The position numbers and the translations under genes were made by a program. A stretch of DNA of 64,000 bases from Amycolatopsis acidicola (GTDB lineage: Bacteria > Actinomycetota > Actinomycetes > Mycobacteriales > Pseudonocardiaceae): assembly GCF_007713735.2 (NCBI RefSeq), contig NZ_VMNW02000006.1, positions 117,847 through 181,846 of the forward strand. The letters run 5' to 3'. Of the stretch, positions 9,128 through 18,623 are shown piece by piece. The notes under the pieces were generated by a model. That model was not told the DNA's origin. It saw only the letters and a program-made list of their open reading frames with translations, and ran no database searches. Positions within the stretch are counted from its first letter, which is position 1; each line of letters begins with the position of its first letter.

Positions 9128-9486
9128 TGACGTCGGCAGCGTTGCGCTACAAGGAGATCGTCGGGATGGCAGGCCGCGCGGCAGAGGACCTGCGCGCCTG
9201 GGAGCAGAGCGAGGCCGACAACCTCCAGGGCAGGATCGCGGCCGCCGCGACGGAGGTCGCCGCGGCGACGGAGCGCGAGCACCGCGCGATCAAGACGGCC
9301 CAGCACTGGTGGCGGATGGCGCGGGACAACGTCTCGCGGCTGACGTGGCTGGAGGTCGCCGAGGATCCGGAGCCCGCGATGAACGCGCACCCGTCTCGCC
9401 TCGACGCTTACCTCACCGACGTGAAGCCCCTGTACCAGGAGCTGGTGGACGCCGTACTGCGGCTCGGCTGGCGCGCCCGCCGTTAG
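9127..9486 (+). CDS. helical protein, last gene of the FtsK-like operon
   Basis: The ATG overlaps the stop of the ATPase gene (ATGA). The 119-aa product is helical, with a long Ala/Glu-rich heptad stretch at about residues 20-60 and a tryptophan pair (HWWRMA) at its end. I recognise no family. The tight coupling suggests it belongs to the complex of the ATPase. Its stop runs directly into hairpin element copy A. Confidence 0.72.
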   Translation: MTSAALRYKEIVGMAGRAAEDLRAWEQSEADNLQGRIAAAATEVAAATEREHRAIKTAQHWWRMARDNVSRLTWLEVAEDPEPAMNAHPSRLDAYLTDVKPLYQELVDAVLRLGWRARR

Positions 9487-9580
9487 TAATCCGACCGGAA
9501 GTAGGCGGATACCAACCGCAGCGGAGTTGCTTGGAGCAACCCATGTCCGCCGTGGCTGTAGTCGGATTAGTAACGAACGG
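9482..9580. repeat. structured hairpin element, copy A
   Basis: An outer stem (TAATCCGAC 9487-9495 with GTCGGATTA 9561-9569) encloses an asymmetric internal loop and an inner stem (GGCGGA 9504-9509 with TCCGCC 9546-9551) capped by a 36-nt loop. A second copy lies at 53,521-53,620. Both copies share AAGTAGGCGGA, TCCGCCGTGGCTGTAGTCG and ACGAACGGC, but their outer stems differ in sequence and still pair. It fills the gap between the converging FtsK-like operon and adoK. Confidence 0.75.
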
Positions 9581-9581
9581 C

Positions 9582-10555
9582 TCAGTAACGGGCGCGCAGC
9601 CGGGATTCGATCTCGCCCGCGGCCTCGCCGCCGTAGGTTTTCGCCACCCTGTCGGCGAACGCGCCACGGTCCACTGTGTACTCCTGGCCACCGAGCGACT
9701 CGAGCACGATCGTGGCGAGCGTGCAGCCCGCCTGCGCCGCGCGCTCGGGGGAAAGCCGCGCGTGGAGGCCCCAGAGGAAGCCCGCGCGGAAGCCGTCACC
9801 GATTCCTGTCGGGTCCACTTCCTTCGCCGGCACCGCGGGCACACGGAGAGACTCGGTCCCGCTGTCGATCCGCACCCCGTCGCCGCCGTGCGTCCGGACC
9901 CAGCAGCCGACGCGCGCCAGCACGTCGTCGGCCGACCAGCCGGTTCCCTTGAGCAGCAAGGAAGTCTCGTACTCGTTGGTGAACAGGTACTCGGCGCCTT
10001 CGACCAGGCCGCGCACCTCTTCCCCGGACATCGTGGCCAGCTGCTGGGACGGATCGGCGGCGAAGCGGTAACCGCGCGCACGGCATTCCTCGGTGTGCCG
10101 CACCATCGCCATCGGGTCGTTCGGCGCGACCAGCACCAGGTCCAGCCCGCCGACGCGGTCGGCGACCGGCCGCAGCTCGATCTCCCGCGCCTCCGACATC
10201 GCGCCGGCGTAGAAGGAGGCGATCTGGTTCTGCGCCCGGTCCGTGGTGCACAGGAACCGCGAAGTGTGCTGCGTCCGCGAGACGTGCACGGACTTGGTGT
10301 CCACGCCATGCCTGTCCAGCCACGACCGGTGGTCGTCGAAATCCGCGCCGACGGCGCCGACCAGGATCGGGGTGAGCCCGAGGCGGCCGAGCCCGTACGC
10401 GATGTTGGCGGCGGTACCGCCACGACGCACGTGCATCTCCTCGACCAGGAACGACAACGAAACCTTGTCGAGTGCGCCTTCGACCAGCTGGTCGGTGAAG
10501 CGGCCGGGGAACGCCATCAGCTGGTCGATCGCGATCGACCCGGTCACCGCGATCT

Positions 10556-10559
<4 letters not shown>
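9582..10559 (-). CDS. adoK: adenosine kinase (PfkB/ribokinase family)
   Basis: The product (325 aa from the ATG at 10,559) converts adenosine and ATP to AMP and ADP. The N-terminal [20 protein letters not shown] and the [16 protein letters not shown] glycine motif are ribokinase-family signatures; [13 protein letters not shown] carries the catalytic Asp and anion hole. Length and N-terminal sequence fit actinobacterial AdoK. The start overlaps the metK stop (ATGA), so the two are co-translated. The pairing makes metabolic sense: SAM use yields S-adenosylhomocysteine, whose hydrolysis releases adenosine for this kinase to salvage. A longer upstream start is possible in the same frame but would lie inside metK. 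Confidence 0.9.
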
Positions 10560-11755
<1,196 letters not shown>

Positions 11756-11835
11756 GGTGCCGTCTCCTCTCGGGCGGTGCGTCGCCTAGGGATCGGCAAC
11801 CGCGCGGCCGTGTTACAGGCGGCGGTTTCTGGCCA

Positions 11836-11873
11836 GGACGCGCCGGTTCCAGTGAACCCGGACCGGCGCGTCC
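11836..11873 (-). terminator. strong hairpin after the nuclease gene
   Basis: GGACGCGCCGGT at 11,836 pairs perfectly with ACCGGCGCGTCC ending at 11,873 around a 14-nt loop. It lies just past the stop of the secreted nuclease gene and before metK on the same strand. There is no T run, as is common in high-GC actinomycetes. Confidence 0.75.
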
Positions 11874-11889
11874 CGTCGAGCTTCCTAAT

Positions 11890-14274
11890 TCAGCTGCGGT
11901 CGCCCGGTTTGAAGCGGACGATCTGCGGATCGTGGTCGCTCGCCTGTGCCGCGAATTCGGAGTTGATGTGCACCACGTCGTAGTCCACGTCGCGCGGGCC
12001 CTTCGAGGTGAGGATGTGGTCCAGCACCTGGGAATTGCCCTCGTAGACATAGCTGTAGCGCTCGTTGACCGGAAGCGTGCCGATCAGGTCGGTCAGTTTC
12101 CCGCCGGCGGTGAGCGTCCGCAGCGCCGGCGAGAACTGGTAGTCGTTCAGGTCACCGGCCACGACGACGTTGGCGTTGCGGTCCGACGCGAGGATCTGGT
12201 CCACGAACCCGCGCAGCACCTGAGCCTGCTTTCCGCGCTGCACCTCGGAACCGCGCGTCGGCGGCTGGTTGCGGCCGTGCGTCGGTTCGTCACCGCCCTT
12301 GGAGTTGAAGTGGTTCGCGATCACGAAGACCGTCTGCCCATGGAAGACGAACTCACCGGCGAGCGGTTTGCGGCTGTCCTCCCACGCTTCGTTGGTGGGA
12401 TCGACGCGGCCGGGCGAAGCGGACAGGTGGGTCTTGCCGCGCTCCTTCACCACCGAGACCGCGGTGGTCGCGTCGCCACCCGGACGATCCACAAAGGATA
12501 CTCGATTCGGGTTGAACAGGAAGCCGACCCGGATGTTGCCGCCGGGCTCGCCGCCGTCCGTCAGGTCCTGCGGGTCGATCTCGCGCCATTCGTAGCGCGG
12601 GCCGCCCGCGGCGACGATGGAGTCGACGAACTTCTGCAGGGTCTGGTCGGCGGCGACCACGCCGTCGCCGTTGCCCTCGGCGCCGTTGTTGTCCTGGATC
12701 TCCTCCAGCGTGACCACGTCCGGGGATCGGAGGTTGTCGACGATGCCGTGCGCCAGCTGGTCGAACTTCTCCTGACTGTCCACAGCGGACAGATTCTCGA
12801 CGTTGTAGGTGGCCACGGCGAGCTCGTCACCGCGCTGCTTGCTGGTGACCTCCGGCTTGGTGTTGCCGGACTTGACGCCGCCGAGCACGTTGGCCTGCAG
12901 GCTGTAGCCACCGTAGGAGTCGTACTCGACCGGGCCGGACGTGACGCCGGTCAGCGTGTCGCCGGTGTTGACGACCGGGAAGGGGCGCTCGGCGAACGGG
13001 ATCAGCGACTCGACCTTGAGCACCCCGGTGTTGTTCTTGTCGTATCCGGTGTAGACGGTGCCGCCGCGCGGGGTCGGGTTCTGGTCGGGTTTGCTGGTCA
13101 CGTACAGCTCGTCGTACGCCGTCGTCGGGCCGACAACGCGGGCGTCGGAGATGCTGACGCTCTCGCCCTCGTGCGCCTCCCAGAAGTCCAGCGAGTACTT
13201 GGCCGGCTCGAGCGGGAGGCTCTCGATGTTGCCGCCGGGCTGCGGGGCCAGCGTGTCCGGGACCGTGTCCGGGTTGATCACAGTCGGTGTGGGGACGGCG
13301 TTTCCGCTCGAGTCGATGGTCCACTGTGGACCGGTGAGCTCTGTGGTGGACTGGTAGATCGAGTTGTTCGGGTCGTCCGGGTAGTACTCGCTGACCGTGC
13401 CGGTGACGGTGACCGCGTCCCCGACCGCGACCTGCGGTGTCGTGGAGCCGGTGAAGACGAACAGGCCTTCGCTGGTGCGCGGGTCGGCGTCGGGTTGCGA
13501 GTCGGTGAACCAAAATCCGCGCGCGGAGCCGAAGGTGCGCAGCGCGGTCACGATGCCGGTCACGCCGGTGACCTTCTGGCCCTTGAGCGGGGAAACCCTG
13601 GTGGTGCCCTGGATGTCGTGGATGCGCGCGGCGACCGGCGGGGTGCCGCCGCCCGGGGTCTCGCCATGGGAGTTGACCGGACTCGGCTCGCCTGCGGCGA
13701 AGTCGGCGGAGTTGTCGTCGGTGTCGGCGCCGGTGCGCGCGACCGAGGTGGTGTTGCTCGCGGCCGGCGCCGGGTTCGTCTCGCGGACGACCGCGCTGCC
13801 GTAGCCGACGAGGTCGTGGATCGTGGTGTCGGCGCCGCAGTCGGCGGCCGTGAGGCAGGTCAGCGCTGTCGTGCCGTGCACGAGGGCGACCGTGCCCGCG
13901 CCCGCGGCCATCGCGATGCCGCCGGAGGCGTCGGGCGTCGGCAGTTCGACGGTGCCGCCGGAGCCCTTCGACTCGCCGACGAGGTAGCGACCGCCCCCCG
14001 CGACGCTCCCGGTCAGCGGGGTGACCTGCCACTTGCTCGACGCACTCGGCGACGCGGGCAGGTACTGCACACTCCACCCGTCGAGGCTCGCCGGAGCCGC
14101 GCCCGCGTTGGTCAACTCGATGAAGTCGCTGGTCAGCGTGGCCCCGGAGTTGCCACCGCCGCCGTAGACCTCGCCGATCAGGAGGTCGGTGCTCGGCGCG
14201 GCCAGCGCGGGGGCGCTGACCCCCAACCCGGCGATCGTCACGGCGGCGAGCACAGCGAATCTGTGTGATTTCAC
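11890..14274 (-). CDS. secreted ExeM/NucH-family extracellular nuclease
   Basis: The 794-aa product starts with a signal peptide cleaved near residue 25 (ALAAPS). Residues about 30-150 form a lamin-tail domain (LLIGEVYGGGGNSGATLTSD), about 215-330 an OB-fold region (IHDIQG, VTGIVTALR), and about 480-790 an endonuclease/exonuclease/phosphatase domain with VATYNVENLS, VTLEEIQDNNG, VANHFNSKGGD and DHDPQIVRF. These supply the metal-binding Asn/Glu/His/Asp set, so the enzyme should hydrolyse extracellular DNA or RNA for phosphate or nitrogen. It sits directly beside the AICE insertion, transcribed away from it. Confidence 0.9.
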   Translation of the reverse strand: MKSHRFAVLAAVTIAGLGVSAPALAAPSTDLLIGEVYGGGGNSGATLTSDFIELTNAGAAPASLDGWSVQYLPASPSASSKWQVTPLTGSVAGGGRYLVGESKGSGGTVELPTPDASGGIAMAAGAGTVALVHGTTALTCLTAADCGADTTIHDLVGYGSAVVRETNPAPAASNTTSVARTGADTDDNSADFAAGEPSPVNSHGETPGGGTPPVAARIHDIQGTTRVSPLKGQKVTGVTGIVTALRTFGSARGFWFTDSQPDADPRTSEGLFVFTGSTTPQVAVGDAVTVTGTVSEYYPDDPNNSIYQSTTELTGPQWTIDSSGNAVPTPTVINPDTVPDTLAPQPGGNIESLPLEPAKYSLDFWEAHEGESVSISDARVVGPTTAYDELYVTSKPDQNPTPRGGTVYTGYDKNNTGVLKVESLIPFAERPFPVVNTGDTLTGVTSGPVEYDSYGGYSLQANVLGGVKSGNTKPEVTSKQRGDELAVATYNVENLSAVDSQEKFDQLAHGIVDNLRSPDVVTLEEIQDNNGAEGNGDGVVAADQTLQKFVDSIVAAGGPRYEWREIDPQDLTDGGEPGGNIRVGFLFNPNRVSFVDRPGGDATTAVSVVKERGKTHLSASPGRVDPTNEAWEDSRKPLAGEFVFHGQTVFVIANHFNSKGGDEPTHGRNQPPTRGSEVQRGKQAQVLRGFVDQILASDRNANVVVAGDLNDYQFSPALRTLTAGGKLTDLIGTLPVNERYSYVYEGNSQVLDHILTSKGPRDVDYDVVHINSEFAAQASDHDPQIVRFKPGDRS

Positions 14275-14449
14275 CCTGAGTCCCCTCAGTCTCGATCAGT
14301 CGAGGCATCCTCCCCCGAACCAGTGAGGGCAGGGAAGACGTCGGGGTAACAAGGCGCAACAAAACGGTCGCGGTCACCCCAGTGCGGTGACGGCGACGGC
14401 GACACGTAGTCGGCCGGACAGATCGAGGCCGCAGTACGTCGACCCCCGA

Positions 14450-14564
14450 AACGACAAAACGCCCCTCCCCGCTCAACCCGGGGAGGGACGCTCTGCCTGC
14501 TCGAAGAGCGGTAGCGGTGGGATTTGAACCCACGGACGGGGTTAACCGTCACACGATTTCGAGT
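14450..14564. repeat. left attachment site of the AICE (115-bp direct repeat)
   Basis: These 115 bp match 32,362-32,476 at every position but one (G at 14,503, A at 32,415). The repeat spans the 3' half of tRNA-Ser(CGA), from the anticodon loop to the acceptor end, plus the hairpin terminator beyond it. Because the tRNA is on the minus strand, this copy is the original chromosomal 3' half displaced by integration. Confidence 0.93.
14509..14564 (-). pseudogene. 3' fragment of tRNA-Ser(CGA) left by integration
   Basis: This is the anticodon-loop-to-acceptor part of tRNA-Ser(CGA), identical to 32,421-32,476. Past 14,564 the match to the tRNA stops, so it has no 5' half and cannot give a functional tRNA. 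The intact gene is regenerated at the other end of the element. Confidence 0.9.
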
Positions 14565-14689
14565 TCTGGATCTTGGTGTTCAGACGAGGTCGGTAGGGTC
14601 CGGCCGCCATCGGTCCAGCACAACTTCGCTGGTCTGCGGGCTGAGAACCTTGCTCCGAGCTCGGACCCAACCACGCTCGAACCGGTGGG

Positions 14690-14711
14690 AATGAGACCCA
14701 AACTGAGACCC
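14690..14711. repeat. candidate integrase arm site, left
   Basis: This 22-bp sequence contains TGAGACCC twice at 12-bp spacing and recurs exactly at 32,340-32,361. In the excised circle the two copies would flank the recombination core at comparable distances, as arm-type integrase sites do. The rest of the 14,565-14,867 gap shows no gene. Confidence 0.6.
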
Positions 14712-14853
14712 CGCTTGGCTTCGACCCACCTCACATGCGACCGACAGCTTCAAGCACCTGACCTTGGTGTTCGTTGCTCGCGCCAACCGGTGTCCCATGC
14801 TGGCGGCAAGCGTTGTAACGCTGATGGACGCTAGCGCGACCTTGTGATTGCTG

Positions 14854-14859
14854 TATAGT
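14854..14859 (+). promoter_or_regulatory. possible -10 box of the NYN gene
   Basis: TATAGT lies 13 bases before the start of the leader hairpin at 14,872. No convincing -35 box is seen 17 bases upstream. If used, transcription would begin near 14,866 and run straight into the terminator-like hairpin. Confidence 0.4.
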
Positions 14860-14871
14860 CATAGACGTTGC

Positions 14872-14906
14872 TCCCCGCCGTCCTCCGGGACTGGCGGGGC
14901 TTTTTT
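14872..14906 (+). terminator. intrinsic terminator or attenuator in the NYN gene leader
   Basis: CCCCGCC (14,873-14,879) pairs with GGCGGGG (14,893-14,899) and is followed by six T residues. The hairpin ends 15 bases before the ATG of the NYN gene and overlaps the region just before its ribosome site, so it would stop most transcripts entering the gene. It could insulate the cargo from chromosomal reading or act as an attenuator. Confidence 0.72.
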
Positions 14907-14921
14907 GCAAGGGAGCACCAC

Positions 14922-15563
14922 ATGGGGGTGCTACGGGTGTGCCTGGTCATCGATTACCAGAACATTCACCTCACGGCGCACGATCTCTTCGCGCCCAACG
15001 GTACAGCGGTTGAGGACTGCTTAATCGATCCGCTACGCTTCGCCGAACAGGTCGTTGCTGTGCGTAGTCGAAACCAACGTGACGAACGCCAGAAGGACGC
15101 CTCAGTAACGGCCGTGCGGGTGTTTCGGGGCCAGCCCAGCAACCATCGCCAGTCCTTCGTTTACGGCATCTCTCAGCGACAGCGTTCGGAGTGGACACGC
15201 GACCGGCGAGTCACGGTGACCTACCGACCGTTGCGATACCCGCCGAACTGGCCTACCGACCCCGCGCAAGAGAAGGGCGTGGATGTACTCACTGCGCTCA
15301 CACTCGTTCGGGCAGCAGCAAGCGGTGACTACGACGTGGCGATTCTGGCTTCACACGATACTGACCTCGAACCGGCACTCGATATGGCAGCATCCGACGG
15401 TCGCTGCAAAATCGAAACCTGCGGGTGGCAAGGTGCCCGCGTGCTGCGTCTGGGAAATGGCCGACGCCTTTGGCATACCGCCCTCAGCGGCGCCGATATG
15501 GTTGCGACGCGCGATCGCCGCGACTACCTGCCCCCAAACGGACTCAAACGTAACGGATTTTGA
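14922..15563 (+). CDS. NYN (PIN-like) domain protein, predicted RNase
   Basis: I start at the ATG at 14,922 with GGGAG upstream, giving 213 aa; an in-frame start at 14,868 would fall inside the terminator hairpin. The NYN fold is clear: VCLVIDYQNIHL (Asp11), EKGVDVLTALTLV in the middle and VAILASHDTDLEPAL with two further acidic residues. NYN proteins are metal-dependent RNases, and stand-alone prokaryotic ones occur in defence islands and mobile elements. It is the first cargo gene inside the left end of the AICE. Its RNA target is unknown. Confidence 0.85.
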   Translation: MGVLRVCLVIDYQNIHLTAHDLFAPNGTAVEDCLIDPLRFAEQVVAVRSRNQRDERQKDASVTAVRVFRGQPSNHRQSFVYGISQRQRSEWTRDRRVTVTYRPLRYPPNWPTDPAQEKGVDVLTALTLVRAAASGDYDVAILASHDTDLEPALDMAASDGRCKIETCGWQGARVLRLGNGRRLWHTALSGADMVATRDRRDYLPPNGLKRNGF

Positions 15564-15614
15564 ACGAGATCTGGGATCACTTGTTTGCAGAGCCTAAGCG
15601 ATTAGGATGGCATC

Positions 15615-16217
15615 GTGACCGGCGAGGAGACGCAGGCTAAGGGTGCAGACGGTGCGCGACGCGCCAAGATATGGCTAGACTCAACCACCCGAGCAAATAC
15701 GCAGTGGGTCAACCCACAGCCTGTGGCTGTCAGAAAATTGAAGTTTTCATGGGCTCTCGAAAACAGGAATTTCTCCTTTGATCTCGGTGGAATTTTACTG
15801 GGTGGAGACATGGACGGCGAAGAGTTTCTAGCCGAATCTAAGAAATACTACCGAGCGTTGGACCAAGCCGGTCATTATAAAAAGTTCCTAGCCCAATGCT
15901 ACCGCGCACTAGAATTAAGACCGGACCGATGCGACAATTTTATGTATATCACATGGTCCCCCTTTAGTTCTGATAAATGGGATGAACTTACCAAAGAAGC
16001 TAAAGTACGTTCCTCCGTGCTAGAATATCGACATCTAGCTCTAGGCCTAGAGGATGAAAAAGAAGCAGGATCGGCGATCTCCAAAGAACTTTGCAAAGAC
16101 GTAGCTGAACGGCTTTGGATAATCGTGCTAAGCGACCGACAAGAGAAGCATCTTCGGCCAACACAGGAACATCTCGCCATCATCAGAAAGCACGAAACTG
16201 AAAGGGGGTTTCAATGA
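15615..16217 (+). CDS. predicted PD-(D/E)XK nuclease, cargo gene 1
   Basis: The 200-aa product starts at GTG. It has a restriction-endonuclease-like core: FSFDLGG near residue 55 supplies an Asp after a strand, and EEFLAESKKY near 70-79 gives the E-x-K triad, followed by an amphipathic helix (FLAQCYRALELR) and a further strand (NFMYITWSPF). I assign PD-(D/E)XK by motif only. The gene is AT-richer than its surroundings and overlaps the next gene by 4 bases (ATGA), so the two form a translationally coupled unit. Between the NYN gene and the integration functions, this is the usual place for defence or toxin cargo. Confidence 0.6.
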   Translation: MTGEETQAKGADGARRAKIWLDSTTRANTQWVNPQPVAVRKLKFSWALENRNFSFDLGGILLGGDMDGEEFLAESKKYYRALDQAGHYKKFLAQCYRALELRPDRCDNFMYITWSPFSSDKWDELTKEAKVRSSVLEYRHLALGLEDEKEAGSAISKELCKDVAERLWIIVLSDRQEKHLRPTQEHLAIIRKHETERGFQ

Positions 16218-17659
16218 AGGGGTCCGCATACGCAGAACGTATCTCATATGCGATGAATCTCGACACTCCAGAAGCAAGCATTGACGGCATAAAAAATGCA
16301 GTGATCGAAGAATTCTACCAACTTGACCCTCGCGCGCGAGTCAAGAAGACAGAATTTTTTAATCACACATTCGCGCCGGATCTAATCGTATCGTGGCCCT
16401 CAAACGCCAAGCGCTACCTCTATCTCAGGTCCGAAACCGAACTTGGTTATCTCCTCGAAGACCTCAGATTCATCCAAGAGAACCGACCGATTATTTTTGA
16501 GCTTTCTGACGCTATTGCTAGCGAAGGCGGCTCTGCAAACGAACTAGAACGACAATCCGAACGCAACGACACGTTAGTTACAGATGCGGCTGGGCTCGGC
16601 AGCCTAATCGACGGGCGAGATTCAAAATTTCTTGAGCTAGCCACATCATCGCTCGCTCAAGGCGGCCGAGGAGTTCTCGATGAAAACAACGGGAAAGCTG
16701 CGACGCTCGCGTTCCGCGGGGGATTCGATGGCGCACTTTCCTTGGATCGAACACGCACAAAAAATGCTGTTTACGCGATCGCTCGATATTTGAACCTTGA
16801 CCACGCGACCCGGATGCAAAGTCTTTTGCAGGCCGTGTGGGTTGGAGCTGGTGGCAGTCTATCGAACTTTCCCGGTAACTCACCTCACAGTCTGGCTGCA
16901 ATCTCCGACGACGCGTTAGCTTTCCTAATGGAATACGATGAAATTGACGATGACTACTTTTGGCGGCGCCTCGGCGCAAACGTCGGCCTTCCTCAGCTGA
17001 CTCGACTTACCCTGCCGCAAGGTTCACCTAACCTTGAGCATTTTATTCACGCTAATCTTAATGTGCTCTGGGGGCGCTGCGTAAGAGTTAAAGAGGCGCA
17101 GGAATTTTTGAGCGATACCGACAACGTGATAGGAACCCGTTGGTTTGCCCAGCACAACCTCCTAGGACTTCGAGGACGAAGCTTCGCTGCGTACTTCGGC
17201 GATCGCGTTCAAGAACTTGACTCTGTGCGCCCCACGCGACGCGACGGAGTTACTGTCCCCGCACTAAATAATCGTGCATCGAAGTTACATATCGATCAGG
17301 TTGAATTTGCCTCGGAGAACAGAACTTTGAAGTACGCATCCTCAGACGGAAGCAACCTAGTCGACACCGAGGAGCTTACTGGGGTAGGCCAATCTATGGG
17401 GTCCAGCGGTCTAATCAAGCGTGCCGAAGTGAAGCTTATCTCGGGGCAGCATTTGTCGTGCGATTTCACAAGCGCATCGGCAACCGCGCGTACGAGCGCC
17501 CGGATACCTCTCGTATCGCTTGCACTCACTGCGATTCCACTATTCGCTACCCTGTCTGCCGATATTTACGAGCATCTTGCCAAAATGTTTGAGATCGAGG
17601 CGCCAAAAGCCGGACAGGCCGAACTGGACTTCAGCACTGATACTGATACTGATACCTAG
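16214..17659 (+). CDS. large unknown partner protein, cargo gene 2
   Basis: I do not recognise this 481-aa protein. The N-terminal 110 residues have mixed helix and strand with APDLIVSW followed by RYLYLR, which could be a decayed nuclease core. Residues 150-330 are mostly helical. The last ten residues are an Asp-Thr dipeptide run (TDTDTDT). No P-loop, HTH or membrane helix is seen, apart from one hydrophobic stretch (VSLALTAIPLFATLSA) near residue 445. It overlaps the predicted nuclease upstream by ATGA and has the same AT-rich composition, so the two genes very likely travelled together as one system. Confidence 0.7.
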   Translation: MKGSAYAERISYAMNLDTPEASIDGIKNAVIEEFYQLDPRARVKKTEFFNHTFAPDLIVSWPSNAKRYLYLRSETELGYLLEDLRFIQENRPIIFELSDAIASEGGSANELERQSERNDTLVTDAAGLGSLIDGRDSKFLELATSSLAQGGRGVLDENNGKAATLAFRGGFDGALSLDRTRTKNAVYAIARYLNLDHATRMQSLLQAVWVGAGGSLSNFPGNSPHSLAAISDDALAFLMEYDEIDDDYFWRRLGANVGLPQLTRLTLPQGSPNLEHFIHANLNVLWGRCVRVKEAQEFLSDTDNVIGTRWFAQHNLLGLRGRSFAAYFGDRVQELDSVRPTRRDGVTVPALNNRASKLHIDQVEFASENRTLKYASSDGSNLVDTEELTGVGQSMGSSGLIKRAEVKLISGQHLSCDFTSASATARTSARIPLVSLALTAIPLFATLSADIYEHLAKMFEIEAPKAGQAELDFSTDTDTDT

Positions 17660-18252
17660 CCTATCTCGCCACTGGTGCCCCCCGGAGACCGTCGCTCGTC
17701 AGACGAGGTGCTATCTGAGTCCGATACGCCGTTTTGGTACTTCCGCAAAAGCGTCATTAGGGTGAGGAAAGCTTTGGTTCTGGCTTTGTAATGCCAGACT
17801 CTACTGAAGAGCCACGTGTGAGCAGCTCCTGTGACCTCTAGAAGAATCTTACGCTTTTCAGCTTGAGTACGATCAGAGATCATCAGCATTTGCATCAAAA
17901 AGATGTAACCGATGATTGTTTCTTTGATCCGCTTGCCCGCATAAGAAAATACCACGTCTACAGTCTCTGCGTTCATCTTCCGAATGGCGTCTTCAATCCG
18001 GCCGTCAGCCTCGCGTCTTTCTTCTCTTAGCCGCTTCCTGGCTGACTCTGGCATATCCACGCCAAGATCCAAGTCATCCCATTTGGCCGCATTGAGCATA
18101 ATTGTGGTCATTTGATTCCCAAACGATCGACGCTTGCGATGCAAGTCGAGGAGACGGTCCTTTCTAGCCTCCAACCGTGGCTTAGCCAACCACTCGATCC
18201 CAAGAGCCACCGCACCCGACGTCAATGCCGAGACAAGAACAGTTTCAATCAC
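17656..18252 (-). CDS. unknown protein with N-terminal membrane anchor, AICE cargo
   Basis: The 198-aa product opens with a hydrophobic helix (VLVSALTSGAVALGIEWL) and continues as a basic, helical cytoplasmic domain with a second hydrophobic stretch near residues 110-125 (IIGYIFLMQMLMI). The C terminus is Ser/Asp rich. Its stop overlaps the convergent 481-aa gene by 4 bases. No family is recognised. It may be a third part of the cargo system or an unrelated passenger. Confidence 0.6.
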   Translation of the reverse strand: MIETVLVSALTSGAVALGIEWLAKPRLEARKDRLLDLHRKRRSFGNQMTTIMLNAAKWDDLDLGVDMPESARKRLREERREADGRIEDAIRKMNAETVDVVFSYAGKRIKETIIGYIFLMQMLMISDRTQAEKRKILLEVTGAAHTWLFSRVWHYKARTKAFLTLMTLLRKYQNGVSDSDSTSSDERRSPGGTSGEIG

Positions 18253-18428
18253 GGCTTATTTTCGCTCATTGCTGTTGGCGTCGCTTGAACGACCTACAGT
18301 CATTGGCAGCACGCGCCCCGGCGCGGCCGTACTCGCACGGTGCACCCCGCCGCGCCAAGTTATGCAAGACCGCGACTAAGCGCGTCCCGATGGTTGCTCC
18401 GTGCTTCGAAGATCGTCAAGCTAGAAGC

Positions 18429-18623
18429 ATGGAGCTACGTAAAATCGCTGGTGACTGCCCTGACAACGAGTGTCCGACCGTCTACCTGTCCGACCGGGGG
18501 ACGGTCGTCTTCCAGGGTGACGCGGTAAGTGCCGGCCTAAAGCTCGGCCCCGACGAGCAGGCCGTGGAACTGCCGCTGCACATCGTGCGCCAGGCGCTGC
18601 CTGAGCTGTCCGGGGGTCAGTAG
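18429..18623 (+). CDS. small acidic protein upstream of the DUF6879-like/HTH pair
   Basis: Starting at the ATG at 18,429, the 64-aa product contains CPDNECPTVYLSDRGTVVFQ and ends LPELSGGQ. Small proteins like this often precede DUF6879-like and HTH regulator genes in actinomycetes, and the next gene starts at the base after its stop. They are thought to act with the HTH protein as a regulatory unit. No catalytic motif is visible. Confidence 0.7.
   Translation: MELRKIAGDCPDNECPTVYLSDRGTVVFQGDAVSAGLKLGPDEQAVELPLHIVRQALPELSGGQ

Noticed and set aside
11756..11835. SAM riboswitch in the metK leader
   Set aside because: Only about 65 nt remain after the nuclease terminator and I could not match a known SAM riboswitch core.
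14330..14375. PHO box upstream of the secreted nuclease gene
   Set aside because: GTT-containing 11-nt units are present but diverge too much from the GTTCACC consensus to call by eye.
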